Origin: Camarhynchus parvulus
Lineage: Eukaryota > Chordata > Aves > Passeriformes > Thraupidae
NCBI RefSeq assembly: GCF_901933205.1
Contig: NC_044571.1
Location: forward strand, 56,047,994 to 56,111,993
Direction: 5' to 3'
DNA length: 64,000 nt
Part shown: positions 1-62,197 of the stretch, piece by piece
Numbering within the stretch: the first letter of the stretch is position 1
Layout: every line of letters starts with the position of its first letter
Position numbers and translations under genes: made by a program
The notes under the pieces: generated by a model
The model's input: only the letters and a program-made list of their open reading frames with translations
Databases searched by the model: none
Told to the model about the DNA's origin: nothing

Positions 1-679
1 TTCCAGAATAATTTCTGCATGAACTGTCTCAGGACACGTTTACTAATAGTGATTGCTACACGTATTAAAATAGAAATTCAAGTTATACTGGCAAAAATAG
101 AACAACTATCACCTCTCTTACATTGCCAGTACTGCTATAAATGAAAAATACATTTTAACACATACTCTAAAAAATAGAATCATATGTTGCATGTTAGAAA
201 TATCAAAAGGTACAAAGATAAGCAGCATGTGCTAAGCCAACAAAATGTGGAAGACTGGAGTAATGAAAAGAACAAAAAAGAGATTGGTAAAAACAAACTG
301 GCTAGTAAAAAAAAAATCAGATTCAAGAAAAAGACACACTGTGGGTGTACATCAAATATTAGTGACTTATCAAAGCTTTCTTTAGTCAGGATAGACTTTT
401 GACCATCTTTTGTAAATTAAGGATTTAGACAATCAACCAGTTAAATGAAAGCAGCATAGCTTATGAGATTTGTTCACTGAAATTACTGTAACTGTTTAAT
501 CTGGTTGACCTTTTTAAATGTATTAATGTATGTAGCAGGTGTATTTTCTAAGGAAGATATATAATCCCTTAATTTCTGGTAATTAATAAAGTATAGGTGC
601 AAGTATATCCTCAAGATTCAGAGTGTCATAAATATTTGTTGTCTGTGCACCTCCCTATTTAATGGTGAACTCACAGATT
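1..679. other. Downstream flank of TDRD3
   Basis: AT-rich sequence with no recognisable exon, RNA gene or repeat. Short open frames on both strands look random. Confidence 0.5.
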
Positions 680-721
680 TTTATTTCTCCTTCTCATGCA
701 AGCAAAATGGCAGAAAGGGTA

Positions 722-727
722 TTTATT
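722..727 (-). terminator. Candidate poly(A) signal AATAAA
   Basis: This is the first canonical hexamer after the TDRD3 stop codon on the minus strand. A second copy lies at 685-680. Either could direct 3' end formation; usage is not known. Confidence 0.4.
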
Positions 728-855
728 CACATGAATGGCTTATAAAAAGTAGAATATGGGACCTCGGACAGAGCCAGACAGTCCTGAATTCAGCAGGGAC
801 TGCAGACACTTGCTTAAATAAGCTTGCTTCAAATGTATGTGAGTCAGAGAATCTT

Positions 856-870
856 GCTGCTGCTGCTGCT
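856..870 (-). repeat. (CAG)5 in transcript sense, probable 3' UTR
   Basis: Five GCT triplets on the plus strand, read as CAG/AGC triplets in the TDRD3 transcript if the 3' UTR extends to the hexamer at 727. Confidence 0.8.
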
Positions 871-1159
871 CTCAGGTGAAAAAGCATCAGGAAAAAGCTT
901 GCTGAGATTATATGCGTCTTGACATAAAGCAAAAGCCAAAAGGTATTTGTTGAAGTGTTTTTAGTGCTTTCCCTCTTCCCACAGATATATTAAGTCCTCC
1001 TAAGACACAAAATTCAGAGAAACAGAGATATCCAACTTCTATCATAAATATACCAATATCCCTAAGAAAAATATAGAACAATCCATATTTGTTTATCTTG
1101 AAATCTAAACCAATATATAAAGTACTGGTACCTTATATTTACCTTTCTTTTCTTATTAA

Positions 1160-49380
<48,221 letters not shown>

Positions 49381-52300
49381 CTGTGAAAGAAAAAAAAAAT
49401 GGAATATCACATGATGTATCAATGAAACAAAAATTTCTTCTGTCTATGAGATTGTCTTTACTTCCTATCTTTTGTACTGGTAAGGAATAGATGCAAAAAT
49501 ACATGAAAAATTACTTAATGTAAGTAGTTTCCTTACACTGATAGTGGTAGTGCAGGATCAGTGTCTTTCTGCAAAAATTCTCTAAGTATACAATAAGTTT
49601 TGAACACTAAGTTTTGAATTGATTACCTGAATCCATTTTAAAGGGCTGACCTATTCTAAGCTTCAAAAAAAACTTTAAAAAAGGATAATTTTAATTTGAG
49701 TGATCAGAAATTGTGACATTTGTCATTCACTTTGCCTACTCTACCTCATCTGCAGTTCCAGTTTTCAATTTTATGTAGCTGGCAACCTGCCTTCTTCTGC
49801 ACAGCTCTTCATTTTATTCAAATACATCACAGCAACCATTACATAATTAATAGACATCCAGTCTGAAAAACAGATCCTCCTCAACATTTAAATAACTATT
49901 CACCAAGAAATCACCTTTTCCCAAATAATAAAAGAATGATTTAAGAAATAAAGAGTAACATACACTAAAAATACTAAAAATAAATATTCCTGGATGCTTC
50001 AATAAATATTTCATTTTGAAGAAAATACCACGCACAGTGTAACATACAAACAAGGCAAAAAAATACTTGTAGGGAAGTACACTTGACAGACCTTTTTGAC
50101 TCCAGCCCTGGTGACTTTAACATTGCCCTTTCCAGTCCTGCCAGTGTTCCAGGACTAATTACTGCTCCCAGCTGTGCTCTAACCCAGACACTTGATGGGA
50201 TTTATTTGTTCATGTCAGACAATGGAATCTAGCAAATCCTGAATCTCTAGCCCACCATCACCAAAAAGAAGAAAAGCCAGTAATTAAACAACTCAGATGG
50301 CAAAAAAAAGCATACATACATATAGAAGCATAAGAAGAAACAATCCCATTTTTTTAATAAAAGACAAATGCTTGAGAAGAATAAGGTAGCAAGATGTGTT
50401 GCTTTGCATGGGAATAGAGGATTTCCCAGCTGAGTAACTCTAAGCTTCAGTGCTATGATATGGGAAGCTTTGTGCAACTCCTGTGCGTTAGCAGCCCTCA
50501 TTAGCTGGAGTCAGAAGGCAAAGCAGAACAGCATTCCCACTCTGTGCCAGGGGAAACAGATACATCCAGACTATCCTGCTCTGGAGGCTTCAACTGTGGC
50601 TTAATTACACCAACAGACTTCCTAGAAAGAGCAGCATCAAACGCTACCAGTTTGCCTTCTGCCATCTTCAGCATAAAACTGAACATAAGCTGAACAGCAG
50701 GGGTTTAGGGAGTACAAAATCCATAAGCTGAGTTTTAGATTGTTGGCTAAGTCATGGAAGGATTTTTCTTTTACTGCTCCAAATGCAAATGAAGTCATTC
50801 TTCATTCTACTAAAGCTAGAGGGACTGCAATTCTCTCACAGAGTTATTTAAACCGAGTACTTCAACACAAGCGCTACCATTTTCCAGCATGAAAAAAACA
50901 TTTTCAAAGAACGAGTAAACAAGAATCTGACCTACAATTAAACTTTCTCTATATAGGACAAGATTAATTCTTCCATTACAAAATTCACTGCTGAGTCATG
51001 TTTTACTTTTGCACCTCAAAGTGAAGAAGATTGAATCACAGCTGTCAAAACAGCACTCTGGGTTGGTCAAAATTTTCAGTTTATAACTTTTTATGTATAA
51101 ATTTACATACGAATTTTCAGTTTAGTTTGTCTCATTATTTAGGAAAGCTTTTGAGACAGAAGGATAAAGAGAACCTCATGGGAGAAGACCACTAATTTTT
51201 GACTTGTGGTAATTTAAGCAACAGCACTTAGCAAAAACATTGCCTATCTGACCAAAATCTCTGCCAACCTCACAGAGACACCAATCATAAAATACTACTG
51301 AGGACATCTGTTAGGTTGATTTAAAGCAAACAGCAAAGCTTTTTAGCAAAAACCTGACTGACTTGGTTATTTTAAGAGTTTTCAAAAAAAAAAATCTGTG
51401 AATATCAATGTAGGGGGCATACTTTATAGTTCAGGGTTGGTTGGTTTGGTTATTATAGATGCTTATGACATTTAAGTATAAATTAGGCAAATGGAAAAGA
51501 TCGGGATCAAAATTACTTTCAAGAAAAAAAGATCAAATCAACAATTCTGTCAGCCAAATTTTGCTAAAGAACTTCAGCAGCGAAAAAAAAAGCTTTCTAG
51601 TAACGTGTCAGATGCTGCTTCTGTGCAACAGGATGCAAAACTATAGATTTAGTAAAAAATGGTCAGAAATTGGCAAGGAAGCAAATTGCAACCAGGAGAC
51701 ACTGTACGTACACCAGATTCAGCCAAAGCACAGATCTCTCCTGCTGTAAAAGAAGCTTGAAACCAGTGTATATCAAGTCAGTCTTTTCTATTTTGCCATA
51801 ATAACATTCTTATACAGACTACTTCGTATAGCAATGAGTACTCCAAACATGTTTATATTTTCTTAACAAATGTAAAGAAACTTATTATAAATAAACTATT
51901 TTATTTTCTCCTGTTTGTACAGTCTCCTATAAGAACTTTCTAAGTTTTACCTTTGAGTATTACCTGCTACAGGCCCACATATTATTTAATAAAAATAAGT
52001 CTTTTAATTAAATTTATTTTAAAATAAATTTATTTATACAGAAAAAAATACATCTACCTCGCTCAAGTATGAAAAGGGAGTTAAAATAGATAAAGCTACC
52101 TCTTCAGATGGCATAATCCTTCCTTCGACAACATAAGGATTATTAAGTCTGAGCTTTTTCCAGACTCTGAAGGAATCAAATTCCCTTTCTCTATCTGTTC
52201 TTAATAAAGGCATGCAATATGCTGAAGGTAGGACCTCTACAGCATAGGGCCACTCAATTCTTGGTTCTCTGTATTAGATCAAGGAAGGAGGAAAAAAAAA

Positions 52301-55300
52301 AAAAACCTGACCCTGAACAAAACCAAAACCAGTAAAAACCTGCTCTGGAGTCAAAGAGAACAACCCTGCAGCTCTGTGTCTCCATTATACTCACTCAAGT
52401 GCCTCACATCATCTGCATTACCTGTTCTGCCCATTTTGCAAAATGCCATGACTTTAGGTATCAAAAGGTCACCTACAGTGCGATCCTATTACATTAATCC
52501 AAGACACTTCCTATTGCCAAGTGGTTGGAAGCAATTCCAAACCAAGCATGAACCAGATCACACTGCTGGAAGTGCCCACAAGTCCCCCGATTCCCAAGAT
52601 CTACCTGCCCATGCTGGTGCTGTATGAGACGTATCTGTCAATCCTTGCTCTCTACACCCCCATTCCAAGCCATCTCCCCCAACTCTCCTTTACAGATCAA
52701 GGAGACACTGGGAATAACCTGGTACAGAAATGCCGCTGCCACAATCAACAAACTTCCCTTTTTTCCTTCTATAAACAAACATTTCAGAATTAAGCACTTC
52801 TCTTTAATGTGAAGCAGCAAATAAATAAAAGGTAAAATAAATGGGTGAGAAGCATAGGGAGCAGCAACCAAGCTCCACAAAGCTCTCCAAGAAATCCAAA
52901 GCAAACCAGTGGCTGACCACTGACATCTTACAATGACACCAAAAAAACCCTACAAACACAGACCCCACAACATAACCTCCCACCATGAGGACTGGTAACC
53001 AAACTAAGACACACTAAAATTACCTTTAGTTTCCAAGAAATAATGTACTCACAACACCTCTTTCTTACACGTTTTAAAACAATCTTAGAAGTTACATATT
53101 GAAGTTATGAAAACAACTACATTGATTTCAAGGGAATTTTAGTAAGTAATGCTGCAGGAGTCACACAGGGATTCTGTGGCTTTGGAACAGTAATACAAAT
53201 TAGAAGAAAAAAAAAATCAGAGTTTTCAACCAAATGGGTATAAAGCTTCCACAAATGGTTGAGATGGTTATTTCTGAAACATTCTCAAGAGAAAGGAGAT
53301 CAGAAGAAGAAGGAAAATAAATGTTTCTACTGCAATTCTTTTGCATTATGCTTGCTGAAACCTGAGGGATATCTCACCTATTCCTCCCCCCACCTCCAGC
53401 TTCATTCATCTGAGGCATGAAGCAGTACAATCCTCTTAGCAACAGCTTTTGTCAGAAAAAACATCTCCCAGAAAGTACCTGCATTCCTACCTTCAAATGA
53501 GACATTAAAACAAAGCCATTAGTAATGAATCAGCATTTTCTACATGAATCATCCACATATAAATCCAAATCTGCAATTTTTCTGTCAAAATATTCTCAAC
53601 AAGCTTCTGTGGAAAACAGATTTCAGTAATTCTTCCTTTGTAATACACAAAAAAAATATTACATTAGTGACAGGCAGAGCTGTTTTCCCACTGCTCCTTC
53701 ATATCAAGTATAACATCAATTTAATAACCCACTTTTGTACATTATAGGTGTGCATTCTGCTCTTCAGCATTTCCCACTGCTATGGGATATAACCACAGTA
53801 CCAATCTTGCCTATGTCTCTACTTATCTCCCTTTATGTTCTGCTTTACTTCATAAAGAACAAATTACACCTGATGCGGCCTGAATAGACAGATTTGTGTA
53901 CTGGTACTCTATTACCTATGTCTGAAACACTGAAGAAATTGGCAGTATCAAAGCAAGATGCATTTTTTGTCTGCTCTATACTGCTGGATCAAACACTTCA
54001 TCTGCAGACAAACATGCATGTGTATACACACACACAGAGAAAGGTTTTAAATGAGAGCCTTATTCTCTAATTAAATCCAGCAGGTAAACAACTCTCCTAA
54101 TAATATTTATTTGTCATGAGCAGCTTTCTTGAAAAGCATCTTTTCTCTCTTTGTAATTAACAGTTCATGCACACAAACCTTTAATCTTCCATCCGTTTCT
54201 ATCACACAATTTTTCTATAAATCCTCTGTAATTTTGCTTCTACTATCTCTAGAATTAAGTAGAAGCTTTGTTTAACAGAAGAAGCAAATAAGGAAAATTA
54301 ATATAAATAAATATGTTCTATAAAATTTATCCATTTCAGATTCCCAACTTCTCCAGAATCACTGTGATATTATCAAACACAAACTGCACTACCACGTCTA
54401 ATTCAGTGCCAGCCACACAAATCAATGAGTTTTATAGCAAATTTTATATAGCTATTTTCATTGTGTTTATGCAAAAATCAGAATGTTCCTTACGTATCTT
54501 TGCTACAGAAGCAGATGTATACAATCATGCTATAAAATGGTAAGGTTTTCAAAAGGAAAAACATAGCAGAAAGCTTTCTAATTTTTCTTACTTGATAACG
54601 CCTCAATAGAAAAGAGAACACTCGAAGCAATTAAGCAAAGAGGATCTTAAAAGACCGCAGTAGTATAAGACCACCACTGGATGTCAGTGTTGTTCCATAA
54701 CAGAAAGACTGCACACCAGCTATCTCAAAAACTTGGGCGTTCTCTTAATAAGGCTTCAAAATGTTTTGCTGGATTTCAGTTGTGTAAAGGAATTACATAA
54801 AATGTTAGAAATTTCACTAAGGGACTATCCACTACAGCTGTTTAAAAAAGAAAAACAAACCACATTTTAAGGCATCATTATTCAAATACAAAAATCAGAT
54901 TGCCAATAAAGTTTTTCCTTTAACCTGTGTAACTATTACTGGGAAGCAACTGACACTGTTCTTCCCTTCAGCTTCTGGGCTTTTAGTTTAAAGAACTAGA
55001 TGGGCAAAATTAGAGTCAATCGTTCCTTTATCCACAAGGCAACATCTGCAAGGAATGACAAACCTAGATTCAAGTGGCATTCTTGGCAATTTTACTATCA
55101 ATATTCTCACACCAAGAAATGCCGCTTCATTTTGCAATTGCATTTAAAGATTTATTTCCTACATCTTGTTATTCTCTCATACATTTGGTATATCTTCCTC
55201 TGTGTTTTGCACATACACCAATGACTATTGCTAGAAACTATTTTTGTTTTCCTATCACTTTTTCAATTTGTTAACAACACTCTGAACTCTGACCTGAGTA

Positions 55301-58300
55301 CTCACAGCTTTGCAGATTTAAGGAGCTTTATGTCATGTTTGAGCTCAGTACTTCACCCAGGTTTTTCATTATAGTATCAAATAAAGCATGACCCAGAAGA
55401 TGTTTTCATGTAGCCTCAGGTTTTGACAGTGAAGCATCCATAGCCATTCTTCCTAGTACAGTCATACTACTTTGATAATTGCCTTACAGGAACTTAATCT
55501 AAACTGTTTCTCTATTTCACTCCTAAAGATGCAAACTAAAATTTTAAAATAACAGAATGGACTGTACTGTATCACTATTAAAAATCCACTAAGTTTTAAG
55601 TGCTCTTATGCTAGCAAAAGCCAATTTGAATCATCCAAAAAGCACACTGAGAAATACAGAATTTTGGTTACAACTCACTAAGCAGGCAGGTGAAGAGGCA
55701 CCAAAGTATTTCAGCGTATCTTTTAAGTACTACTGACATTTCTAAAACTGGTGCACAGCCACTACATCATCTTGGTTCCCCAGGCAGTTAAACTTGCATC
55801 TCAGCTACCTAATTTTTCACTCCTGGGAATACACCACTTCCTTAAGTGCAGTCTCCAACCCAAACCAAGCTGAAGTCCCAGAAAGGAACTCATAAAAGAT
55901 ACATTCACAAGCTCATGTTCTCAGATGTTTAGCTGACAAAACTTAAGGCCTAAACCTCTCTCAGATGTCTGTGACATTTGACTTTCAATAACAAACACAA
56001 ACTAAGAAAGTCAATGTATTTTTAGAACAAATTAAAAAAGTTGGCATTTTTTTACATTACATAATAAAAGCAGAATGACTGTCATTACTGCCCCACCTTT
56101 GTTTTTAATGTGAGAAAGCAAATCCAAGTTAGTTAGCACTAAAATCTATTTTGACAGTAAAATCCTGACCTAAAGAAAGCATAGCAAATGTTCAGTGCCA
56201 AGGAAAAGGAGAAAACCCAAAATGAAAACAAAACTCAAAAGTGCAGAACTTAAACACACCAATGCATTAGCTTCTTCCTGGCTTACACTTACCTGACACT
56301 TTCAGTAGTAATGGGATAAAGACCAATAACTTAGAAGCACTGCAGTTCTAAACACATGCAATATCAAGCCCTACAAATATTATTTCACTGCATAAGCAAC
56401 AGCAGTCCAGCAGCTGACAGCGAGGCCCAACGCAAGCACCCACTGTGCTTCTCCTTCAGGAACCTCCTGCTCCTCAGCCAGCCTACCCATCTTGATGTGG
56501 AGCCACTTCCTCGCCCTCCTACCAACACTAGAGAGGCAAAGAGCCCAGATGGAACTGCTCTCCCTAACAAGGAGCCTTTTCTGTCTCTCCTACAGTAACA
56601 CTGGAGAGGAGAGCTGCCTTATCCCTGGGTCAGTAGTCCTGAGACAGGATTTGGTGGTAAGCAGGTTTCTGTTTGGTGTCAGAGGCAGAGAGCACCCCAG
56701 CAATCCCTCAAGGGCTTCCAAGTCATATTTCTATTATGATTTTTTAATCACCTTTCTCAAACCAGCCTCTTATCCATTTCCAAAGGACGAGGACTATTGT
56801 CATACAAAAGCTGGAATAAACAGTGATAGTTTTAGAATTAATCTTTAATATGTTTGACATGCAAGGAGAACTGTAAGTCTATTATTGGGTTAGCCTGACA
56901 GTCAGTCACTCTCACACCTCTCTAAATCCACCCCACACACCACCCTTCTCTTTTCAATTACTAGAACTTGTATTATTTTGGGGTTCCCCCCACAGCCTTT
57001 CTGAAATTACTCTGTTCCAAACATGAAGTATCAAGAAACAAGTTTGAAGCATACTGTGCATAAAGTTGTTGCACACAGAACATGAATTTTAAGACATTTT
57101 AACAGCTGCATTAGTGAAGTCTTTACAGTCGCACCTCTCATAGTGTGATGTGCGCTCTTTTTAAGTCTATTTTCTTCTATAAAATTCCTATTGCTGGGAA
57201 TACTTAGGAGTATGAGGCTGGCAGCACATCTTGAACAAGTATTTCACAATAAAAAAAAGGAAAAGTTTGGTTCTTGAACGAAACATAAAGCTTGTTTACA
57301 ACCATATTATACATCTCTAATAACATCATCATCGAAAACCTCACACCCTCCACTTGCTCTTTCCCAAATGCAATATACTTCATTCACCACATGCTTTACC
57401 TAAGCTATGTACACGAAACTGAAAACCAGAATAGACCTTCCTTTAGAATTCCAGTTCCCAACAGGAGAATTCAAAATAATCATTTGCAAAGCCCTGAGCC
57501 AGAGTCAGAAATCCTAGAAACTGCAGAATGTCTCACAACACAGGTCTACAAGAAGAGAGTTTCAGGGCACCTACAGTTCTTCTACAAGCAGACAACGGGG
57601 AAAGGAAGAAATGCATGTGGAAAAGCCTGTCTTGAACTGACAAGGAACTACTAAGCAGGGCACTCTCTGAAAGGGCTTCACAGACAATAAGTTTACTTCC
57701 TTATGCTTTCAAAGAGCTCAAATTAGATGGACTTCACTAAGTGATGTAATGTTTATCTCTTCATTGGCATCTCTAAACAGCGTGAGAATTTACAGAAGGT
57801 CAGGAAAAAAGCTACAAATTGAGATCTCTAATCTACATGCAATAGGTTTTTAAAAACTGTACTGCTGCAATTTTAGGTCTTATTTGTAATACAGTTTTAA
57901 ATTGCACTAGCAGCACTGTGAGCATATGCAAAGCTAACTACTACATAAGTAAAGAGCCACCAAATTTTCCACCTTAAAACAACTGCAAAAGCTACCAATA
58001 AATACTTTGATAGGTAATTTACATTCAAAATGTATCTGACAAACTATAAATTTTTCATATTAAAGATGGCAAAATCCAAAGCACTAGTTAGGAAGTGGGG
58101 AATGAAGGAGATTGAAAGGAAGAAAGAAAACAGAACTTCTCCCAAATAGAAGATGAAATCACCAGCTGCTTCGCATCTGTCTAGAAGGAACTTTTGCCCA
58201 TCTCACTCATTACTTTATTTCCACTTCTTGAGCCCTGAATTAACACAGCAGACACAGAGCATAACTTTCTCTGCTGGAAGTAACCAACCAAGTTCCATAG

Positions 58301-59339
58301 TGCAGCCATAATCATCAATCACATCGGAATGCAGGCATGGGAGTTACTCACTTCACCACCATGTATGTAAGACGAGGAGTGCCCAAGTCAAACTGAGATC
58401 CTTATTCTGCTCAGTGGCTACACACTCTTTCATGGTGAAGATCAAAAAGGTATATAGCTCTCACTTCACCATATAGTTATACACAGAATCTTTGAGTGAA
58501 TAAGTTGGTTAAACAAGATCAAAAAACCATCAAAAGCCCAGGACAAATCAGAAACTTTGATAATAATAAAAAATTATATTTAAACAGTAAGGAATTATTA
58601 TTTCATTATGAAAGAAACATATTTTCAGGTTTTTGTGACTTCCCACAGAACTCTATTCAAAGGCCATTATTACTGATAGCTTAGACAAAACAGTAAAGAG
58701 GTACTGGATTTTATACTTAAAAATATTAAAGGATGTTTTTCAAAGGAAAAAGGGAGATTAATTCTATCAACCAAACAAAAAAGAAGTCAAAAGAAAGACT
58801 GAACAAAATATTCTGGAGGATTCATTTGCCAGAAGTTAATAATAAAGACTTTTCAAAGCAGGTAGAAAAATCCTGACAGGTGATGAGAATGATAAATGAA
58901 TGAGTGCCAAAAGGATTGATAAAAAACAGTTATACTATGTAAGTTGGTTTTCTTTGGGTTTTTGGTTGTTTGGTTTTTTTTTATTATTCTTTCTAAACTA
59001 AATCTCTACAGAGATTTGGAAGTTCTCCAAACTAAAGTTCTCATTCAAATACATATCTAAGCCAGTTTCTCAAATTGATATTACAATGTAAAAGGCCTTA
59101 GAATATACACAACAGTGACAGCAAACCCCACTGGAATCAGCAAGTGTTTACCCAATAGCTCTACAGCAGCCAAAATCCAGAACTGCTGACATGCTTTAAA
59201 TGAACACCTCTACCAGAAGAATGGAAAACAACAAGACATCAGACATGTTGATCACATGAAATCCTAGGATTTACATAGACACACATGAGCAAACTCATAT
59301 AAGCTATAACAAAGACTAGAAGGCTTCTCTTACATATTG

Positions 59340-60070
59340 TCTGCTCATGTAGCAGCAACTTTCCCATTGTGTCCAGCTGCACACACTGCCATTCCAGGGG
59401 AACCTGGCACTGTCCTGGGTTCCCTCTGGACTGTGGCCATACCTTGGCAGGGGTCATGGGGCTTGCTCCAATGCACCAAATAAGCAAAATGCGTAACGTC
59501 TGCTCCTCATATCCAGCACTCTTCTTCTTGGGGGTGGTATGTCCAGACTTCTAGCCTCCCAGGTCTACCTGGCTATAACTCATTTGGATTTTTAGACTCT
59601 CAGGCCCTTGGTCAGCCTGACTCTACCATCTTATTTCTCTTAGGTCTGCAGTCATCTTCCTGAAACACCTTGGGATCACATTACTTAATATTTAAGTCCT
59701 TTTTCCCAAACCACCACAGGATCACCTCCTTACGGCTCTCTCTACAGTTCTCTACCCGAATCACCACAGGATCATGTCAGAATCACGTCCTTACTGCTCT
59801 ACAGTTCTCAACCCTAGTCACCATGGGATCACATCAGGCTCATGAACTGTTGCCATCGCATTGCAAAGTTCCATACCTTCTCAGTGATTTCTCATGGGCA
59901 TCTCCTCACAGCACAGCCAACAAACTCCAACTCTCCCCTCACCCAGCTAACCCACTCTTCTGTAGCACTCGTCTTCTTATTGGGCACAGCTGTGGCCCAT
60001 TAAGGGCAGGCCTGTTCCTTATCTTTGGTGATTAGTACAGCTGCAACTCCTCAGGTATGAGACTACCTTC
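59340..60070. repeat. Probable old interspersed repeat with internal imperfect repeats (LTR-like)
   Basis: A GC-raised block in AT-rich sequence. Between 59708 and 59850 a motif ACCACAGGATCAC with CTCTACAGTTCTC recurs about three times, with unit lengths near 50-57 bases. On the minus strand the end part reads GAGGAGTTGCAGCTGTACTA then AATGGGCCACAGCTGTGCCC and CAATAAG. That composition is like avian solo LTRs. No flanking duplication was found and the family is not named. Confidence 0.4.
59708..59850. repeat. Imperfect tandem repeat, about three units
   Basis: Units begin near 59708, 59759 and 59816. Shared cores are CACCACAGGATCA, TCCTTACKGCTCT and CTACAGTTCTC. The third unit is decayed. 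Confidence 0.6.
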
Positions 60071-60127
60071 TGCACTGTTCTCTTACATTCTAATTCATCC
60101 ACAATCTTCCAAGACATAGCTAAGTAA

Positions 60128-60173
60128 AGCTACAGATGATCTAATCTAGAAGCTACAGATGATCTAATCTAGA
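60128..60173. repeat. 23-bp perfect tandem duplication
   Basis: A 23-base unit beginning AGCTACAGATGATCTAATCT is repeated at 60128 and 60151. Confidence 0.9.
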
Positions 60174-62181
60174 AGCAGAAGCTTTAATTAGGACAACTTT
60201 CAGAGATATCTTAGACTATTTCAAGAACTCAATGCAATTTGCAACCCTTGAACATATTACACATTAACATATTACATTTTAAGATGCAAAAACAAGGCTT
60301 AGTTTTAAAAATCCTGAAGTTATTCTGCCCTTGGTTAACAGAGTTTATTCTTACTTCTATGCTGGCTTTACATACTTACATTTATTTTTATTTCCACTGG
60401 TTTAAAATCTACTGGAATTCTGGCACAATTCCATAGGTTATACGTTGTCGGCCCTTCATATCAGTGGTTTTTTACACATCTTTTCATACCTTAGATCAAA
60501 AGCTGTTTAGCGTCTATAAATAGAATTGGCAATCCTTTAACAAATAATCTAATTAACATATACATTCTACATTTAATTACCAGAGAAATATAAAGTCTGT
60601 TGCTAATACTGGTGAAGAGAGACAAAGATACCAAATCCCAGTTCAGAATACATTTAACACTCTGTGCTTTCCATCCTTCTAAGAGCATGAAGTGTTGTTG
60701 TTTGCACTGCTGCTTCAGCATAGGTTCAATGCATATGCATTTCAAATGTTACAATTCTTTTCTAGTGTAATGTGCCAGCTCACTAACCTTTTTAAGACAT
60801 ACAGCAAACAGCTTGTACCTGTGTGTCCTCTGTGTAACCAAGCTGATTATACGGCAGATTAGAGTCCTCAGCTTCTTATAGGAAGCCAGACAAGAATTAA
60901 CTAAGACCAGCTCTCAGCATACACAACAATGTATGAAACCATGTACACAACAAATGCACAACATGTAGAAACAATGAAGTGGCGATTTACTGTAAACTTG
61001 ACATGTATTTTGATTAACTAATGAATGAATTGAGAAGCCATGGAGAATCAGTAATACCTCCAACACTAAACCAGGTGTGTAAGAAACTATCACATAGATA
61101 AATGTAGGAAATTGAGTCTTTCTGTTACCAATATTGATTTGTTTTCTTCTCCCCCAAGATTCCCAATTACAAGTTCTAAGTCTTATAAAAATGACTTTTA
61201 AAAATCTGAATGCAATTTTGCAATTGATATTTGGAGATTTCAATTGGCTGGATCTTTTAAGGTGACTTTGCTCAGTCCCTGGCAGGAACACAGCAATTCA
61301 TTGCAGTCTACCAAGACCATCAGTCATCCCAGGTTAAGTTCCCACTACCACTTAATTAATGAAATTATAGAAGTCTGCAGTTGGATGACAGCACCCTGAA
61401 CATCACCATCTCTGATGTCTCAAATGTCAGCACTGAAAAACTTGACCCAATACAAGTTTGTCATCCACAGAAACCATTCTCTTACTCAAGGCACAAGATA
61501 AGGCAAAATTAGAATTAGGATGCAGAGAAAGATGAAGGCAAGGCTATCAAATATTTAAGTATTACCAGCAGTATCCTGATGACATAAAAATTATCCAAAA
61601 ACCCTCTTGATTGGGCATAAAACCATACAATTAAGTCATTATCTTACTGTCAGATTCTGGGTTGCATCTTCATAAGCACAGATTTGCCAATCCATAGTTC
61701 CAGAACCACCTTGGTTATTTCATTTTTAAATTAATTTGGTAGTGTTTCTCTTTTCCTCCTGTACTCAAGCTGATGGTACTGCCTTCTAAATTCATGTAAT
61801 TTATAACCATGCTTTTCCAGCTTATAAAATGAAGGTAAATACAGCAATTATAGTGTTTATCCTAAATTATTATTACAAGGTACGAAGTGAGGCTGTGATG
61901 CTTCTGGCATTCCACTGCATAGGAAAGCCAAGTCTACCATAAGACAACAATTAGTTCTCTGTAGAAACAAAAGGAAACATTTAAAAATTTGAAACATGAA
62001 AGCATGGTAGGAAAAAGTAAATTCCATTAACCAAATCAAAATTCAGACAAAGGAAAGGCAGCTCCAACATAAACACATCCCTAAGTTAATAACTGTTTTT
62101 CATTTCTACTTCTTTTCCTTTTCTATCTTCCTCTTCCCCATGGGTTTACACAGTTCTTATTCTTAAACTACAATACTGCAG

Positions 62182-62197
62182 AAAAAAAAAAAAAAAA
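62182..62197. repeat. A16 homopolymer
   Basis: Sixteen A followed by GAAGCTGATC. No recognisable retroposon precedes it. Confidence 0.85.

Larger units (their letters stand above)
680..1159 (-). other. TDRD3: Probable TDRD3 3' UTR
   Basis: This sequence follows the TGA at 1162-1160 on the minus strand. Two AATAAA hexamers in transcript sense occur at 727-722 and 685-680, about 435 and 475 bases after the stop, so cleavage probably falls near 650-710. A run of five CAG triplets in transcript sense lies at 870-856. The exact end cannot be fixed from the sequence alone. Confidence 0.5.

Noticed and set aside
56760..56820. ATGGATAAGAGGCTG followed by GT as a possible TDRD3 exon 1
   Set aside because: The phase would fit a TG|G junction, but the residues (Met-Asp-Lys-Arg-Leu) do not resemble the TDRD3 start, and there is no promoter-like sequence around it.
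57292..57654. A 120-codon plus-strand open frame in intron 1
   Set aside because: No recognisable domain or splice context. The length is within chance expectation for a 64-kb AT-rich window.
59369..60035. Plus-strand open frames over the 59.3-60.1 kb block
   Set aside because: They cross the imperfect repeats and have no domain; better explained as repeat sequence.
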